DNA of 64,000 nucleotides from UBA5078 sp033721235. Its GTDB lineage: Bacteria > Pseudomonadota > Gammaproteobacteria > Pseudomonadales > Pseudohongiellaceae. The notes under the pieces are model-generated. The model was not told the origin of the DNA and did no database searches. It saw only the letters and a program-made list of their open reading frames with translations. Below are positions 23,501-32,379 of the stretch, in pieces. A program made the translations under genes and the position numbers. The stretch lies in contig JAWWAY010000001.1 of the NCBI GenBank assembly GCA_033721235.1, positions 62,001 through 126,000 of the forward strand, written 5' to 3'. Positions within the stretch are counted from its first letter, which is position 1, and each line of letters begins with the position of its first letter.

Positions 23501-24983
23501 TCAAAGCGTTAGCGCAATGACAAGCGAGCTACAGGCAGTGCTGGAGCTTCAACGCTCAGTTCAAATGAGCCTGTACGAAGCAATGGGCGTCACGAACCTG
23601 TTTGCGAACGACAATAGTGTGACGGCTCAGATTGCCCGTATTGCAGAGCGAAGAGAGTTAGCTTTAGAGGCATACGAAGACGAGATTCGTCTAGAGGAAG
23701 AGCTTCACAATACACGCTTGTCACTCGCTAGGTCGTTCTTAGATTTTACTAACAGTCTACGCCTTGGCGACTACAGCAACTTCTCGAGCGCTGAGAAGTT
23801 CGCGTTTGCACAGAATGATTTTAGAGCGCTAGCGGAAGCGGCTCAAAGCGGTGACATGGACGCGCTTGATCGTCTACGTGGTGCTGCCGATGCCTATGTG
23901 CAACAAGCCGATGCAATGTACGCTTCCAGTGCTGGAAGAAAAGATGTTGTCAGCGAAGTGCTTGGCATCATGGATTCTCTGTCAGAAGAGCTTGCCGCTA
24001 GCGAGTTCGATCCTAATGAGGCTCATGCTGATCTAATTGCCAAACTTAGCGCTTTGGATAACGAGCTAGGCAGCATTGCCTACGGCGTGAACGAAAGCAT
24101 TATTGCTGAGCTACAAACCATCAACACCAATCTTGAAGAGCTTTCACCAGAAATGGCCGAAGGCTTAATCGGTGCAATTGGCCAATGGATTGATACAACC
24201 AATCCTGGCGGCTCGGAAATTATCAACGCTCTTGGTGGAATCGAAGGCTCAATCGACTCTCTTCCACCAGAAATTGCAAGCTATCTCACATCAAGCATGG
24301 GGCAGTACATTGTCTCGATGCTAAATGATGGATCGCCCACGCAACTAATAGCGGACAGTATCAGCGACAACGGGCTTGATGAAGTGGCCGCGAATCAATT
24401 TTTATCCGATTCTGGTGTTGTCGGCACTGTAGATGACTTTAGATCAAGCATAAATGATGCCTTCTCAGGCGATGATATCAGAGCCTATGTTGATGGAATT
24501 GCCGCGAGCGGCTTGTCTGACTCGGAAGTGATTAGACAAGTCTACAACGATGCTGTTGCCAATGGCATTGGCTCCAAGCAGTTGGCAGAGGCGTTAGACA
24601 TTCCACAGAGCGACATTCTTGATGCTGTCATGGCTATGGGTCTACCAGCCTTTGCAAACGGCGGCATGCACTCTGGAGGTCTTCGTATTGTTGGTGAGCG
24701 CGGCTGGGAGCTAGAAGCGTCTGGTCCTGCTCGATATCTCAACCAAGATCAACTTGCTTCAACGCTAATGGGTCGCAACGATAATGCGCCAGTGGTCAAC
24801 GAGCTTCGAGCGCTGCGTGATGAGAATAGAGCTCTGCGCGCAGAAATGAGCGAGGTGAAGCGGGCGATTCTAGTCAAAGGTGAAGTCGATAGCGAGATGA
24901 TGGGCAAGAACAACAGGGCGCTAGATAGCATTGATAGCAAGTTGGACAATGGAAACGTGGTAGGAAGTCGAAGAAGTGCCTAA
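20532..24983 (+). CDS. Tape measure protein, 1483 aa
   Basis: This is the longest gene in the window. The N-terminus (ADVARLRKDMGDAKNTVTGA) is a typical helical start. Hydrophobic segments lie near residues 35-60 and 320-350, long alanine-rich coiled coils follow, and the C-terminus carries FANGGMHSGGLRIVGERGWE, the conserved tape measure end motif. Its length would set a long tail, on the usual scale of about 0.15 nm per residue. An AATAAGGAATACGCA leader gives a good ribosome site. It overlaps the next gene by 8 bases. Confidence 0.95.
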   Translation: MLAGALEVQLMADVARLRKDMGDAKNTVTGAMGSINSAVSSATKLLASLGIGIGAVGLMRVAHDALATQDAFAKMSQKINVSVESLVGLEHAAKLSGSNLASLEKGLKSVSTQLFDANEGLAESKRNFAALGVEILDSNGNLKAADSVMIEAADRFKEMEDGTQKTALAVKIFGRAGLDLIPMLNQGSDGIAAMVAEGQKLNPITSESAHQAEIFNDNMERLTGTMSGFGMSLLNSVLPSLSEFSESTIEFVNSDEFDDWLETTGKAAEILAVIIASKLTVSIVASGKASLVAAIESARYQAALASMAGVSRTAAASQTLLASSAAGASKALALLGGPYGALLIAAGAVFTFREELGLVPYDAKEAADSIDSLKKSLEGLTVTQLELKQIRVLDQFDEAKEAISDFEEEIAKLESGLNQAIGRNGPGSNFHKNLLEELAQAKVNLEKSTEAASGYADALLTIEHRLSKTGEGLENFVGPTQEVAEEVVLMGEILGEAGGSTDNLTKSIEQQILSLQQQVVAAHLSGETQAVYNAVMRAGSDATDEQLNSIVELTRELYRKEQATRDATDADAAAARELEKLERANEAAAQAFIEDWNEVRTQAGSVFADFTEDADNAADAVVKTFKRMSDEILGQLIFTTGLKIAGIDIPGYSSSGNVLDSVFDDSGFAGNVAKSVFEKYGDQFGKNSGISDLVEGLGWGNSSGSLPGPNATGEDWASFYEGGTSGFDSAQFMSGLKTIGLNIAAGYVGGYAGSELGDALFGKTAESNIAESIGAAVGSIWGPIGTLVGSTFGAMVDAAFGGDGKVRQNAGFFVAPTPGAQDDPSRIFDVDPFESGMQVQGFARRADRSFAEDIIDTFRGVDAISSSIIRALGGVIDLSNATLAGLDEEATPGSAGTFLGLGGNGGLAGDILAQLDLYFDQLLDHATGLPAELIEAAKAAESAEEGIRILSEAYIAQEAEAEAAALAAEEAAAVLEELARLETELLNARIQSVSAMTSELQAVLELQRSVQMSLYEAMGVTNLFANDNSVTAQIARIAERRELALEAYEDEIRLEEELHNTRLSLARSFLDFTNSLRLGDYSNFSSAEKFAFAQNDFRALAEAAQSGDMDALDRLRGAADAYVQQADAMYASSAGRKDVVSEVLGIMDSLSEELAASEFDPNEAHADLIAKLSALDNELGSIAYGVNESIIAELQTINTNLEELSPEMAEGLIGAIGQWIDTTNPGGSEIINALGGIEGSIDSLPPEIASYLTSSMGQYIVSMLNDGSPTQLIADSISDNGLDEVAANQFLSDSGVVGTVDDFRSSINDAFSGDDIRAYVDGIAASGLSDSEVIRQVYNDAVANGIGSKQLAEALDIPQSDILDAVMAMGLPAFANGGMHSGGLRIVGERGWELEASGPARYLNQDQLASTLMGRNDNAPVVNELRALRDENRALRAEMSEVKRAILVKGEVDSEMMGKNNRALDSIDSKLDNGNVVGSRRSA

Positions 24984-27327
24984 GCCATTAGAGATTTACA
25001 GTGCCTGGGAGAAGGAGGCGCCGGCCACTATTTGTCATTTAATGCAGATAGATGCGGGTGACGGATCGGCAGCTAAAAGACTAACGCTAACCGACAAACC
25101 TTATGTGGACAAAGGGGTCGCCGGTACGCGTTATCACCACACTTATCCCGCTCCTTTCCACTGTATTCAAAGCGATATTGTTACAGAGGAAAGCGAGGAC
25201 GGAACAAGATACAGCTCGATCACGATAACAACATTTGATGGAGAGCTTTTGTCTGCACTCGACAGTGCTTTCGTCCAAGGGCGGGCATTTAGAATGTACA
25301 GAGGTGATCAACGCTGGTCTATATTGGAGGAAGATTTTCCCTATCGATTTGTTGAGATATTCAGAGGGGTGGTGGCTGAGGCTGTTAACAATGGCGATGG
25401 CACTATTACACTATCGCTCAGGCCTGCGGGGTTTGATTTAGAATCATCCGCAGCGAGTGAAAGCTCTCCCTTAGCGTTTGGGATTTGCCATAACACATCG
25501 GCCTACCTTGTTGATTCGGCTAACCTGAAATACCGCTGTAACTCCTACCTTACCAATCCTACCACTGACGGTTTGTTTAAGGTGTTCGATAATGGGGTTG
25601 AGCTTGTTGAAACGACAGACTTTGAGCTTCTGCTCGAGGACGAGGATCTTAACGAAGATGTTAGCGGGCTATTCAGGGGAAAATTTCAATTACTAGCTTC
25701 TCCGTCAGGAACCATCACCACTAATCAGAATTATTCGGAAAACTTGTCAATGGAGTTTGGCAACCCTGCCTGGCTTCTATTTAGAGCAATAAAGCACTTT
25801 TACTACCCGAACTATCCAACCTATCAGGATAAATACGAAGTGTTTGTATCTGGCGAGTTTGAGGGTCTGCACCAATGCTTTAAGGCTGATGGGACCAAGC
25901 TTTATATTCTTGGGGTTCTCAATGGCTTTTACTATACACGTCAGTTCTCACTATCAACGGCGTGGGATATCACGACTATTTCCTATGACAGCAAATCTCT
26001 TAACTCTGGTAGTGATCCGGTTCGCTGCGTTCATATTGATGCTGCTGGCACAAGCTACTATGAGCTAATGCCTGACGGTGTAATCAATCAATACACGCTG
26101 TCCACTGCATGGGATATTAGTACCGGAACGATTACCGGGACAGTCGATCTTGAAGTTGTTTTGGGTGTCGCAAGTAATTTTTATCGGTGCTTTGCTATTG
26201 TCTCGAATGATGTTTATGTCTGCGTTAGTCGAACAATCTACAAGCTGAGTATGACGGGCGGCGATATCTCCACTCTGGATGATCCGGTCCAGCAGATTAT
26301 TTTGTCGAATTTCGCTAGGGATATTACATTCTCTAGTGACGGCAAGAAGTTCTATTTTACCGAAGAGAGATATGCCCCGCTGGTGAGACAGCTTAACCTT
26401 CCTACGGCTTATGATCTCACAGAGGCGTACTACCCCAAGCAATCTCTCATGTACGAGGGATACGATTATCAAATGCACTTAAATGCCTTTGGCTCTATTC
26501 AGCTATCGGACACTGACGATAAATTGCTTTTGCTGTTTTATGACGGGGAAGACAATAACAACGGCATTTATACGGGCGATCCAGTTAATCACATTGTTAG
26601 TTTTGATCTTACCGATGGTGACCTGCCTGCGGACATGCTGCGAATGCAGTATTTAAACGCAGGAGATAGCGGTGAGCCCAAGGTAGGCGTTTTTTATCGT
26701 TCAGAAGTTTCCAAGCGTCAGGTCCTCACTGATATTTGCGAAAGTTTTGGCGCTAGCTTTTCTGCGGCGAGGGACGGCTCACTTATAGTCAGCGTTGATT
26801 GGAGAACCGATGTCGGAGGAGGAGCAGATGACAGATTCTTTGAGATTGACCTGAGCGCAATGATTGGCGAAAGGGGGCAGCACATCAGGCAAGAGTCCAC
26901 CTACGTCTACCCAGAAGAGCTGGCAGTAAGCTATGCGCGAAACTTCAACCCGATTTCAGAGTCCGAGAGCGCCGGATCGCTAACCGATGCACAGAAACTG
27001 GCACTGGCAACAGAAAAGCTAACACTGGTCACTGAGAACGATTATGGCCTCGGCACTATTGTCATTGACGCTTACTGCGCTTTTGAGCATGACGCACAGA
27101 GGGTATCTGACCAATACTCTCCGGCCACCGAGCGACAATACAAAACCTATGATGTGGACGTGTCGTTATGGTGGGCAGGTGCCATCTCGAGTTTTGAAAT
27201 AGGCAGTTATATGAAATTCACTGGTGACGTCCGTTATCCAGGCATATCAGACCCTGACTTTGGAATCACTATAGGTCGCAAAATCAATTGGTCTAAGAAC
27301 ATGCAGACAATTAGGGTGTATATGTAA
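24976..27327 (+). CDS. Tail hub/tip protein with propeller-like insertion, 783 aa
   Basis: The flanks look like a tail hub: an N-terminal domain with VEIFRGVVAEAVNNGDGTIT, and a C-terminal domain with VLTDICESFGASFSAARDGSL and EELAVSYARNFNPIS. Between them (about 290-530) lie repeats with KADGTKLYILGVLNG, the pair FSLSTAWDITT / YTLSTAWDIST, TFSSDGKKFYF and LNLPTAYDLT. Such DGTK...Y...LSTAWD repeats fold as beta-propeller blades in other phage tail proteins and are probably receptor-binding. The start is a GTG overlapping the tape measure stop. Confidence 0.75.
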   Translation: MPKPLEIYSAWEKEAPATICHLMQIDAGDGSAAKRLTLTDKPYVDKGVAGTRYHHTYPAPFHCIQSDIVTEESEDGTRYSSITITTFDGELLSALDSAFVQGRAFRMYRGDQRWSILEEDFPYRFVEIFRGVVAEAVNNGDGTITLSLRPAGFDLESSAASESSPLAFGICHNTSAYLVDSANLKYRCNSYLTNPTTDGLFKVFDNGVELVETTDFELLLEDEDLNEDVSGLFRGKFQLLASPSGTITTNQNYSENLSMEFGNPAWLLFRAIKHFYYPNYPTYQDKYEVFVSGEFEGLHQCFKADGTKLYILGVLNGFYYTRQFSLSTAWDITTISYDSKSLNSGSDPVRCVHIDAAGTSYYELMPDGVINQYTLSTAWDISTGTITGTVDLEVVLGVASNFYRCFAIVSNDVYVCVSRTIYKLSMTGGDISTLDDPVQQIILSNFARDITFSSDGKKFYFTEERYAPLVRQLNLPTAYDLTEAYYPKQSLMYEGYDYQMHLNAFGSIQLSDTDDKLLLLFYDGEDNNNGIYTGDPVNHIVSFDLTDGDLPADMLRMQYLNAGDSGEPKVGVFYRSEVSKRQVLTDICESFGASFSAARDGSLIVSVDWRTDVGGGADDRFFEIDLSAMIGERGQHIRQESTYVYPEELAVSYARNFNPISESESAGSLTDAQKLALATEKLTLVTENDYGLGTIVIDAYCAFEHDAQRVSDQYSPATERQYKTYDVDVSLWWAGAISSFEIGSYMKFTGDVRYPGISDPDFGITIGRKINWSKNMQTIRVYM

Positions 27328-28188
27328 ATGGCGCTTAGAGATAGTTTTCATATTAGCTGGCAGAACGATCTGGCAGCTTTTACTTTGTCCTCCGATGTAT
27401 CAGCCGAAACCGCTTATCCACTTACAAACCTGCAGAGCAAAATTGCCAACAAGCCCCTTGTTATTGATATGACCGGCGAGACTACCGTGGCTATCACTGA
27501 CACGGATGGCGCCACGGATAGGTCTGCAACGTGCTTTGCGCTTCACAATCACAACTTCCCTGACGGGACCACAGTGCGGCTTAGGCTTTACCCTGATGCT
27601 ACTCAGGGCGGCACGGCGGTCTATGACTCAGGCGAAGTCGATGTAATGCACAACGTGCCTTTTGGCGCGTTATTAGCAGGTATTGACCAAATCGAAGGTA
27701 ACTTCGAAGACGAAAGCTCATTAAAAACGCACGTCTCGCTCTGGTTCGATACTGTCACTTACAAGTCGTTTCAGATTGATATCACAAATGATAGCGGCTT
27801 TACCGATGATTTATTGCAAGTCGACAAGGGTTGGCTCGGTGCTGCTTACTGTCCTGAATACGGGCCGGAGCAGGGATTTGAATCAAATCTCATCGAGGGA
27901 TCAGAGCATCAGCGAAAGCCTGGTGGTGGAATGGAAACTGTGCAGCGTGAAGTCAGACGTTCGCTCGCCTTAGAGTTTAAGGTTATGAGCAACGCAGAGC
28001 GCCACACAATACGCCACATGCTCGATAGAGCGAAAAAATCAGGCGACTTGCTCGTCACAATGGATCCAAACGATGCCAAGTCCATGAACTACGAACTTAC
28101 TTCAATTTACAGAAGAACAAGCAGCCAAAGTTTTGTTGCTAGGTTCTTTAACGGTAACGACATGGCGCTGATGCTGGAGGAAAACTAA
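27328..28188 (+). CDS. Minor tail protein, 286 aa
   Basis: The N-terminal half is beta-sandwich-like with TCFALHNHNFPDGTTVRLRLY, and the C-terminal part has AAYCPEYGPEQGFESNLI and MLDRAKKSGDLLVTMDPND. I recognise it only as a tail-module protein of the kind found after the hub in marine siphoviruses. It starts directly after the hub stop and overlaps the next ATG by one base. Confidence 0.6.
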   Translation: MALRDSFHISWQNDLAAFTLSSDVSAETAYPLTNLQSKIANKPLVIDMTGETTVAITDTDGATDRSATCFALHNHNFPDGTTVRLRLYPDATQGGTAVYDSGEVDVMHNVPFGALLAGIDQIEGNFEDESSLKTHVSLWFDTVTYKSFQIDITNDSGFTDDLLQVDKGWLGAAYCPEYGPEQGFESNLIEGSEHQRKPGGGMETVQREVRRSLALEFKVMSNAERHTIRHMLDRAKKSGDLLVTMDPNDAKSMNYELTSIYRRTSSQSFVARFFNGNDMALMLEEN

Positions 28189-29384
28189 TGTCGATTGATT
28201 TAAGCCCTTACGAGATTGAGCTACTCGATACCATTGATCTTGTAACAAAGCTCAATGGCGCTATAAACGCCATGGCCGCAGCGGTCAACCAGCTTGACAA
28301 TGCCGGTCTGATTCAAGGGTCGTGGGATGCGAGCTCGGGCTCATTTCCTTCAAGCACGGTTGCCAATCAAAGCTGGGTTGTGACCACGGCCGGCACTGTT
28401 GATTCGGTGTCGTTCGCTATAGGAGATAGAATCACATCGCTGGTAGATAGCGCGTCTTCGTCCACGTATGCGGGAAACTGGATTAAGGTCCCTTTGTCTT
28501 CTGCAGTTGGCCTCGTATTGTCAGATATTGGCTCAACTGTGCAGGCTTGGTCAGCAATACTGGACGCGACAACAGCTGCATTTACAACGGCGTTGGCGAC
28601 CAAGTTGGGCTATCTCAGTGTGACTCAGCCTGTCGATCTTGATGCGATGGAAGAACGAGTCGCACAACTGGCCTCCGCAACAGTGTTAAAAGGAACTTGG
28701 GACGCTAGTTCTGGTTCATTCCCGACCAGCACAACAGCTGGCGAGACTTGGATTGTATCGGTAGCGGGGACGGTAGATTCGGTTTCTTTTGCTGTCGATG
28801 ACCGCATCCTAGCAATTGTTGATAGTGCCTCGAGTTCAACTTTTGCGGCCAACTGGCACAAGCTTGATTACAGCGATCAGGTGTTGACCGTTGCTGGTAA
28901 AGCCGGCAATGTCACTTTGGAGCAAGACGATATATCAGGGTTGAACACATCAGATTCGCCTCAGCTGGCAGGTATTAATTTAGGTCATGCGAGCGATACC
29001 ACTTTAAGCAGATCCGCAGCGGGAAGACTTGCAGTTGAAGGTAAAGACGCATTGCTCAAAGGTCAGTCTGACTCGCTTACTGCAGGATATTCAAATACTG
29101 TCTACAGTGCTGGAACAAAGTCTTCAGGTACATTCACGCCTGACGTGGCGAACGGTCATCAACAGTCAGCTATAAATGGTGGTGCTCATACGTTAGCGCC
29201 GCCGTCTGCGTCCTGTACGCTTGTGGTTCACTACACAAACAACGGTTCAGCAGGGACCATCACTACTAGCGGCTTTACCATTGTTGACGGTGATTCTTTA
29301 ACGACAACCAATTTAGATGAATTCTTACTCTATATTACCAAGTCGGGAAGCAAGTCTCTATTGACAGTGAAGGCTCTACAATGA
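28188..29384 (+). CDS. Tail fibre-like protein with duplicated module, 398 aa
   Basis: A helical N-terminal anchor (DTIDLVTKLNGAINAMAAAV) is followed by two copies of a roughly 60-residue module. The first copy starts GSWDASSGSFPSSTVANQSW and the second GTWDASSGSFPTSTTAGETW; both continue with AGTVDSVSFA and DSASSST. A VAGKAGNVTLEQDDISGL stretch, common in fibres, links to a C-terminal beta domain. It should bind the host surface. Copy divergence is small, so the duplication looks recent or actively conserved. Confidence 0.75.
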   Translation: MSIDLSPYEIELLDTIDLVTKLNGAINAMAAAVNQLDNAGLIQGSWDASSGSFPSSTVANQSWVVTTAGTVDSVSFAIGDRITSLVDSASSSTYAGNWIKVPLSSAVGLVLSDIGSTVQAWSAILDATTAAFTTALATKLGYLSVTQPVDLDAMEERVAQLASATVLKGTWDASSGSFPTSTTAGETWIVSVAGTVDSVSFAVDDRILAIVDSASSSTFAANWHKLDYSDQVLTVAGKAGNVTLEQDDISGLNTSDSPQLAGINLGHASDTTLSRSAAGRLAVEGKDALLKGQSDSLTAGYSNTVYSAGTKSSGTFTPDVANGHQQSAINGGAHTLAPPSASCTLVVHYTNNGSAGTITTSGFTIVDGDSLTTTNLDEFLLYITKSGSKSLLTVKALQ

Positions 29385-30019
29385 GCCTTGGAATTATTTA
29401 TCACCATCCTTCTGCACTGTCTGCGGTTTCTATATCGTTTGTCGCGGCAGGCTCTGTGGCATCAGGCTCAAGCCCTACCGTGGATATTCCCACTGCAGAT
29501 CTGCAATCAGGCGACTTGCTTGTGCTTACAGTGTGCTCCGGAGGAGATACGACAACTCCTAGCGGATGGACTTTGGCCGCATCGAGCGGCTCCGGTCAAA
29601 CTAGAATTGCAACTTACTATAAAATCTCTGACGGAACCGAAACGGACTTCACGCTTGGCAATTCGCAGTCACGTACACAGTGCGGGGTCGTTCAATACAG
29701 AGCGACCGGAGGCTCTTTCTCTTATGATGGTGTTGCTACAAACTCTGGCTTGTCTACTATAGCATCGACTTCAGCGCAAACAATTTCCACTGTTCCGGGG
29801 CTTATTTTGAGCCACTTCTGCAAAGCGCCAAATGCTGACGATATTGGTACAGTATCCGGGACCAATCAGCGATTGCTAGGAGACTCAGACGGTAGTTATA
29901 CTAATCTGCGCGTTGTTGACGAGTTTCCAGAATCAACGGGCTCTTCCACTGTTCGCTTTGAGGCCCCCTCTTATAATAATGATTGGATAACGAATGCTTT
30001 GCTTTTCTCTGCTGCGTAA
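29381..30019 (+). CDS. Tail tip / receptor-binding-type protein, 212 aa
   Basis: This is a Ser/Thr/Gly-rich beta protein. It shows GDLLVLTVCSGGDTTTPSGW and TRIATYYKISDGTETDFTL, a jelly-roll pattern seen in small phage tail proteins and in adhesin-type domains. It is the last structural gene and overlaps the previous stop as ATGA. I cannot assign a ligand. Confidence 0.65.
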   Translation: MSLGIIYHHPSALSAVSISFVAAGSVASGSSPTVDIPTADLQSGDLLVLTVCSGGDTTTPSGWTLAASSGSGQTRIATYYKISDGTETDFTLGNSQSRTQCGVVQYRATGGSFSYDGVATNSGLSTIASTSAQTISTVPGLILSHFCKAPNADDIGTVSGTNQRLLGDSDGSYTNLRVVDEFPESTGSSTVRFEAPSYNNDWITNALLFSAA

Positions 30020-30086
30020 TCCACCTATTAAATGCTATTTAGACTAAAAGAATCTCTCGTTATAAATACTGGTGTTGAGTCTCACT

Positions 30087-31448
30087 CTAAGTCTTCTTCC
30101 AAGAGGTAATGATCTCTTCTTTGTCGTTCATGTAGTAAACCCATTCGCGACCTTCTTTAACTCTGCAGAATAATTTAAGTTTGACTAACCCGTTCAGAAC
30201 AGCGGATGCGGTATTGTAAGAACAGCCAAGGTTGTGCTCTACGTTTCTGGCTGTAAAAGCAAGGGCTACCCCGCTTTTAGCTACTCTAAACACAGTTATC
30301 TGCTTGTCATTTAGTTTTTTATACAAGCCAGAGTCCCAAAGCCAGCGGTCGAATTGCTCAATCTCTCTAGCAGCATTGGTGTAGGCATCTTTAAACTTTT
30401 GTATTGCTCTTATTATTATCTTGCTTTGATACTCTAGGAAATATGTTAAATCCATCGAGTCGCTTTCAGTGTATAAAAAGCTTTTCCCGTATTGAATGGG
30501 GGCATTTTTCAAAAGTACACTTATGGCAATATATCTAAAAGCTGCAAAATCACTTTTAAATAAATACCAGTAAAATAGTGCTCTGGCGACTCTGCCGTTC
30601 CCGTCGTTGAAGGGATGTTCAAAGCCTATACAAAAATGAAGCACTATGGCTTTTATTAGAGGGTGTATATAGGATTTTCCTGCTACTTCACTATGATCGG
30701 TATTAGCCCAGTCAACGATTTTTTTCATCCTAGATTTTAAGTTTGCTGCGGAAGGAGGGACGTGAACCACATCTTCATCTCGATCAACTACTCGAACGTC
30801 ATCACCCTTCCTGAACAAGCCAGGCGTATATTTGTCATCATCAATGCCTTGAACTCCAATTTCGTGGAGCTCTCTAATGAGGTCTATGCTGAGGTCGTCT
30901 GCTCTGTGCTCCCAGACAAAAGACATCATCCTAAAATTGCCTAGAATCATTCGTTCATCGGCGTTCCTAGGCTTTCTGTTTTTTTTAAGCATGTTCTTAG
31001 CTATGCTTGTAGTAGTCGCTGCGCCTTCCAGCTGGCTGCTGCTTATAGATTCGTCCTCGATCAAATCTTTTAACAGGTAGTCAATTTGCGCTTTCTCGCC
31101 AATCTTGCTGCTTATCCACTCCAGAGATGCGCTGGTCGTGTTCCTGTCGGTTTCAGAAACGGCTTTTTGGATTCCTGGGGTAAGAACAAAATTGCAATTT
31201 ACAGAAGGCTCTCCGAGCCTAATTATATTAACCTGCTGCCTCTTTCTTGCGGCACTAACTACTGACCACACTAAACTTTCGTCTAGATCGCTTGGTACTC
31301 TGAATCTCAGTTCCTCAAAATGAAGGTATCTTCCTTTGTGATCTATTGGCGAATAGAATTCCAGATACTTTGCAAGTTTTTCTGGGCACTTTTCGGCGAT
31401 AATGGTTAATGGGTTTTGCTCTACTATTGGTAATGTCTTTAATTTCAT
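30087..31448 (-). CDS. Fic-domain protein (predicted AMP transferase) with C-terminal HTH
   Basis: The protein has 453 residues. The core motif HPFNDGNGRVAR begins at His278 and is complete, so the protein should be able to transfer AMP or a related group to a target hydroxyl. An inhibitory motif [ST]xxxE[GN] is present upstream as SSQLEG (Ser137, Glu141, Gly142), making this a class II Fic with built-in inhibition. The C-terminus (FRVAKSGVALAFTARNVEHN, then CSYNTASAVLNGLVKLKL) is a winged HTH. It points against the late genes, has its own promoter and probably regulates itself. It is a likely conversion gene of the prophage. Confidence 0.92.
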   Translation of the reverse strand: MKLKTLPIVEQNPLTIIAEKCPEKLAKYLEFYSPIDHKGRYLHFEELRFRVPSDLDESLVWSVVSAARKRQQVNIIRLGEPSVNCNFVLTPGIQKAVSETDRNTTSASLEWISSKIGEKAQIDYLLKDLIEDESISSSQLEGAATTTSIAKNMLKKNRKPRNADERMILGNFRMMSFVWEHRADDLSIDLIRELHEIGVQGIDDDKYTPGLFRKGDDVRVVDRDEDVVHVPPSAANLKSRMKKIVDWANTDHSEVAGKSYIHPLIKAIVLHFCIGFEHPFNDGNGRVARALFYWYLFKSDFAAFRYIAISVLLKNAPIQYGKSFLYTESDSMDLTYFLEYQSKIIIRAIQKFKDAYTNAAREIEQFDRWLWDSGLYKKLNDKQITVFRVAKSGVALAFTARNVEHNLGCSYNTASAVLNGLVKLKLFCRVKEGREWVYYMNDKEEIITSWKKT

Positions 31449-31526
31449 GTCTCAAAATCCTTGATAATTGAGACAAGTGTATAGCAAATTTTCTTTTTTG
31501 TCTCAGTTTTTTGTGTTTTTGAGATA
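31448..31526. promoter_or_regulatory. Fic promoter with four TGAGACA-type operators
   Basis: Half-sites TGTCTCA (31448-31454), TGAGACA (31469-31475), TGTCTCA (31499-31505) and the variant TGAGATA (31520-31526) alternate in orientation. On the minus strand TGAGAC (31505-31500) and TATACA (31483-31478), 16 bases apart, form a promoter overlapped by these sites. The first site touches the ATG. Autoregulation by the Fic HTH is the simplest reading. Confidence 0.6.
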
Positions 31527-31699
31527 CAATCGGTGCTCGTCAAGCAATATACCCCCCCCAGCTAGCGAATTGCTGAGAAATTGCAGCCACCGCCAAGCCT
31601 TAGCCTGACGGCGGCGCAATCCTCTCCCACACCACGCTTCCTGCAGATACTATTACTAGTTATAGACCATAATTTGAGGCGCGCAACACATCTAAGTGA
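31527..31699. other. Gap between Fic and protease genes
   Basis: It contains a run of eight Cs (31552-31559) and a GC-rich CCGCC...GGCGG inverted repeat (about 31589-31615) that may act as a terminator for the leftward protease gene. No gene is seen. Confidence 0.35.
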
Positions 31700-32248
31700 C
31701 TACGGGGCCTGAACCGCATTAGAGTTGAATATCGGGCGCTGCTTTGGGAAAGCGTATCGGTGCATGATCGACTCTGGATCATCGTTATCTGGAAGGCCTG
31801 ACAAGTGTCCTATCTCATGCACTAGCGTAGAGACCAGTAGTTCATGATCGTCAGCTAGCGCTGATATTCGAAGGCCTATAAGGCACGTGGGGTTGCGAGT
31901 AGCCAGCCCTATAGCCTGGTAGCTTCCCCAATTGCTATATGCAAGGAAGTTAGCCGGTGATAGGAATACGACTGAGCAGTGCGATTCCTGTGATGCTTCA
32001 GCCTTTCTAGTTCGCGTGTCGATGATATCTATCGTGAGACCCCAGTCTGTTTCAGCAACTTGAGCAGCCTGTTCTGTGGCCAGAAGGAAGCTGTCGGCAT
32101 CAATCGGGCTAGTTTCGAGCATTGGAACGAGGGTGATCTCAAGGTATCGAGGCCTTGGCTGTTCTGGGCTGAGACAGCCGACCAGAGCGATTGGGGCCAA
32201 AACAACTGCCAAAAAAACAACTGCTCGACCGGAAATGGCCTTTTTCAT
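31700..32248 (-). CDS. Lipoprotein metalloprotease, metzincin type
   Basis: The protein has 182 residues. A signal peptide ends in the lipobox ALVGC (Cys25). The zinc motif is HEIGHLSGLPD (His144, Glu145, His148, Asp154), followed by SIMHRY with Met162 as the Met-turn, a small matrixin/metzincin pattern. It should be anchored in a cell-envelope membrane and act in the periplasm or at the surface. I start at the ATG at 32248; the longer reading frame begins with an antisense translation of the tRNA remnant and is not real. It is the last prophage gene before the attachment site, a usual place for conversion genes. Confidence 0.8.
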   Translation of the reverse strand: MKKAISGRAVVFLAVVLAPIALVGCLSPEQPRPRYLEITLVPMLETSPIDADSFLLATEQAAQVAETDWGLTIDIIDTRTRKAEASQESHCSVVFLSPANFLAYSNWGSYQAIGLATRNPTCLIGLRISALADDHELLVSTLVHEIGHLSGLPDNDDPESIMHRYAFPKQRPIFNSNAVQAP

Positions 32249-32379
32249 ACCTTCAATTCTGCGCTTCCAAATCTCCGTAAAATAAACAGCTAAACCATTG
32301 ATATAACTAGGGTGCTTTGGGGGTATTTCCGTAAATCTCTTGCTCGCAACCTCTTGTATTTTCTCGGTACTGGCAATGC

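Noticed and set aside
31552..31559. Run of eight Cs as a phase-variation tract
   Set aside because: It lies outside the Fic coding region and upstream of its -35 box. There is no evidence that its length matters.
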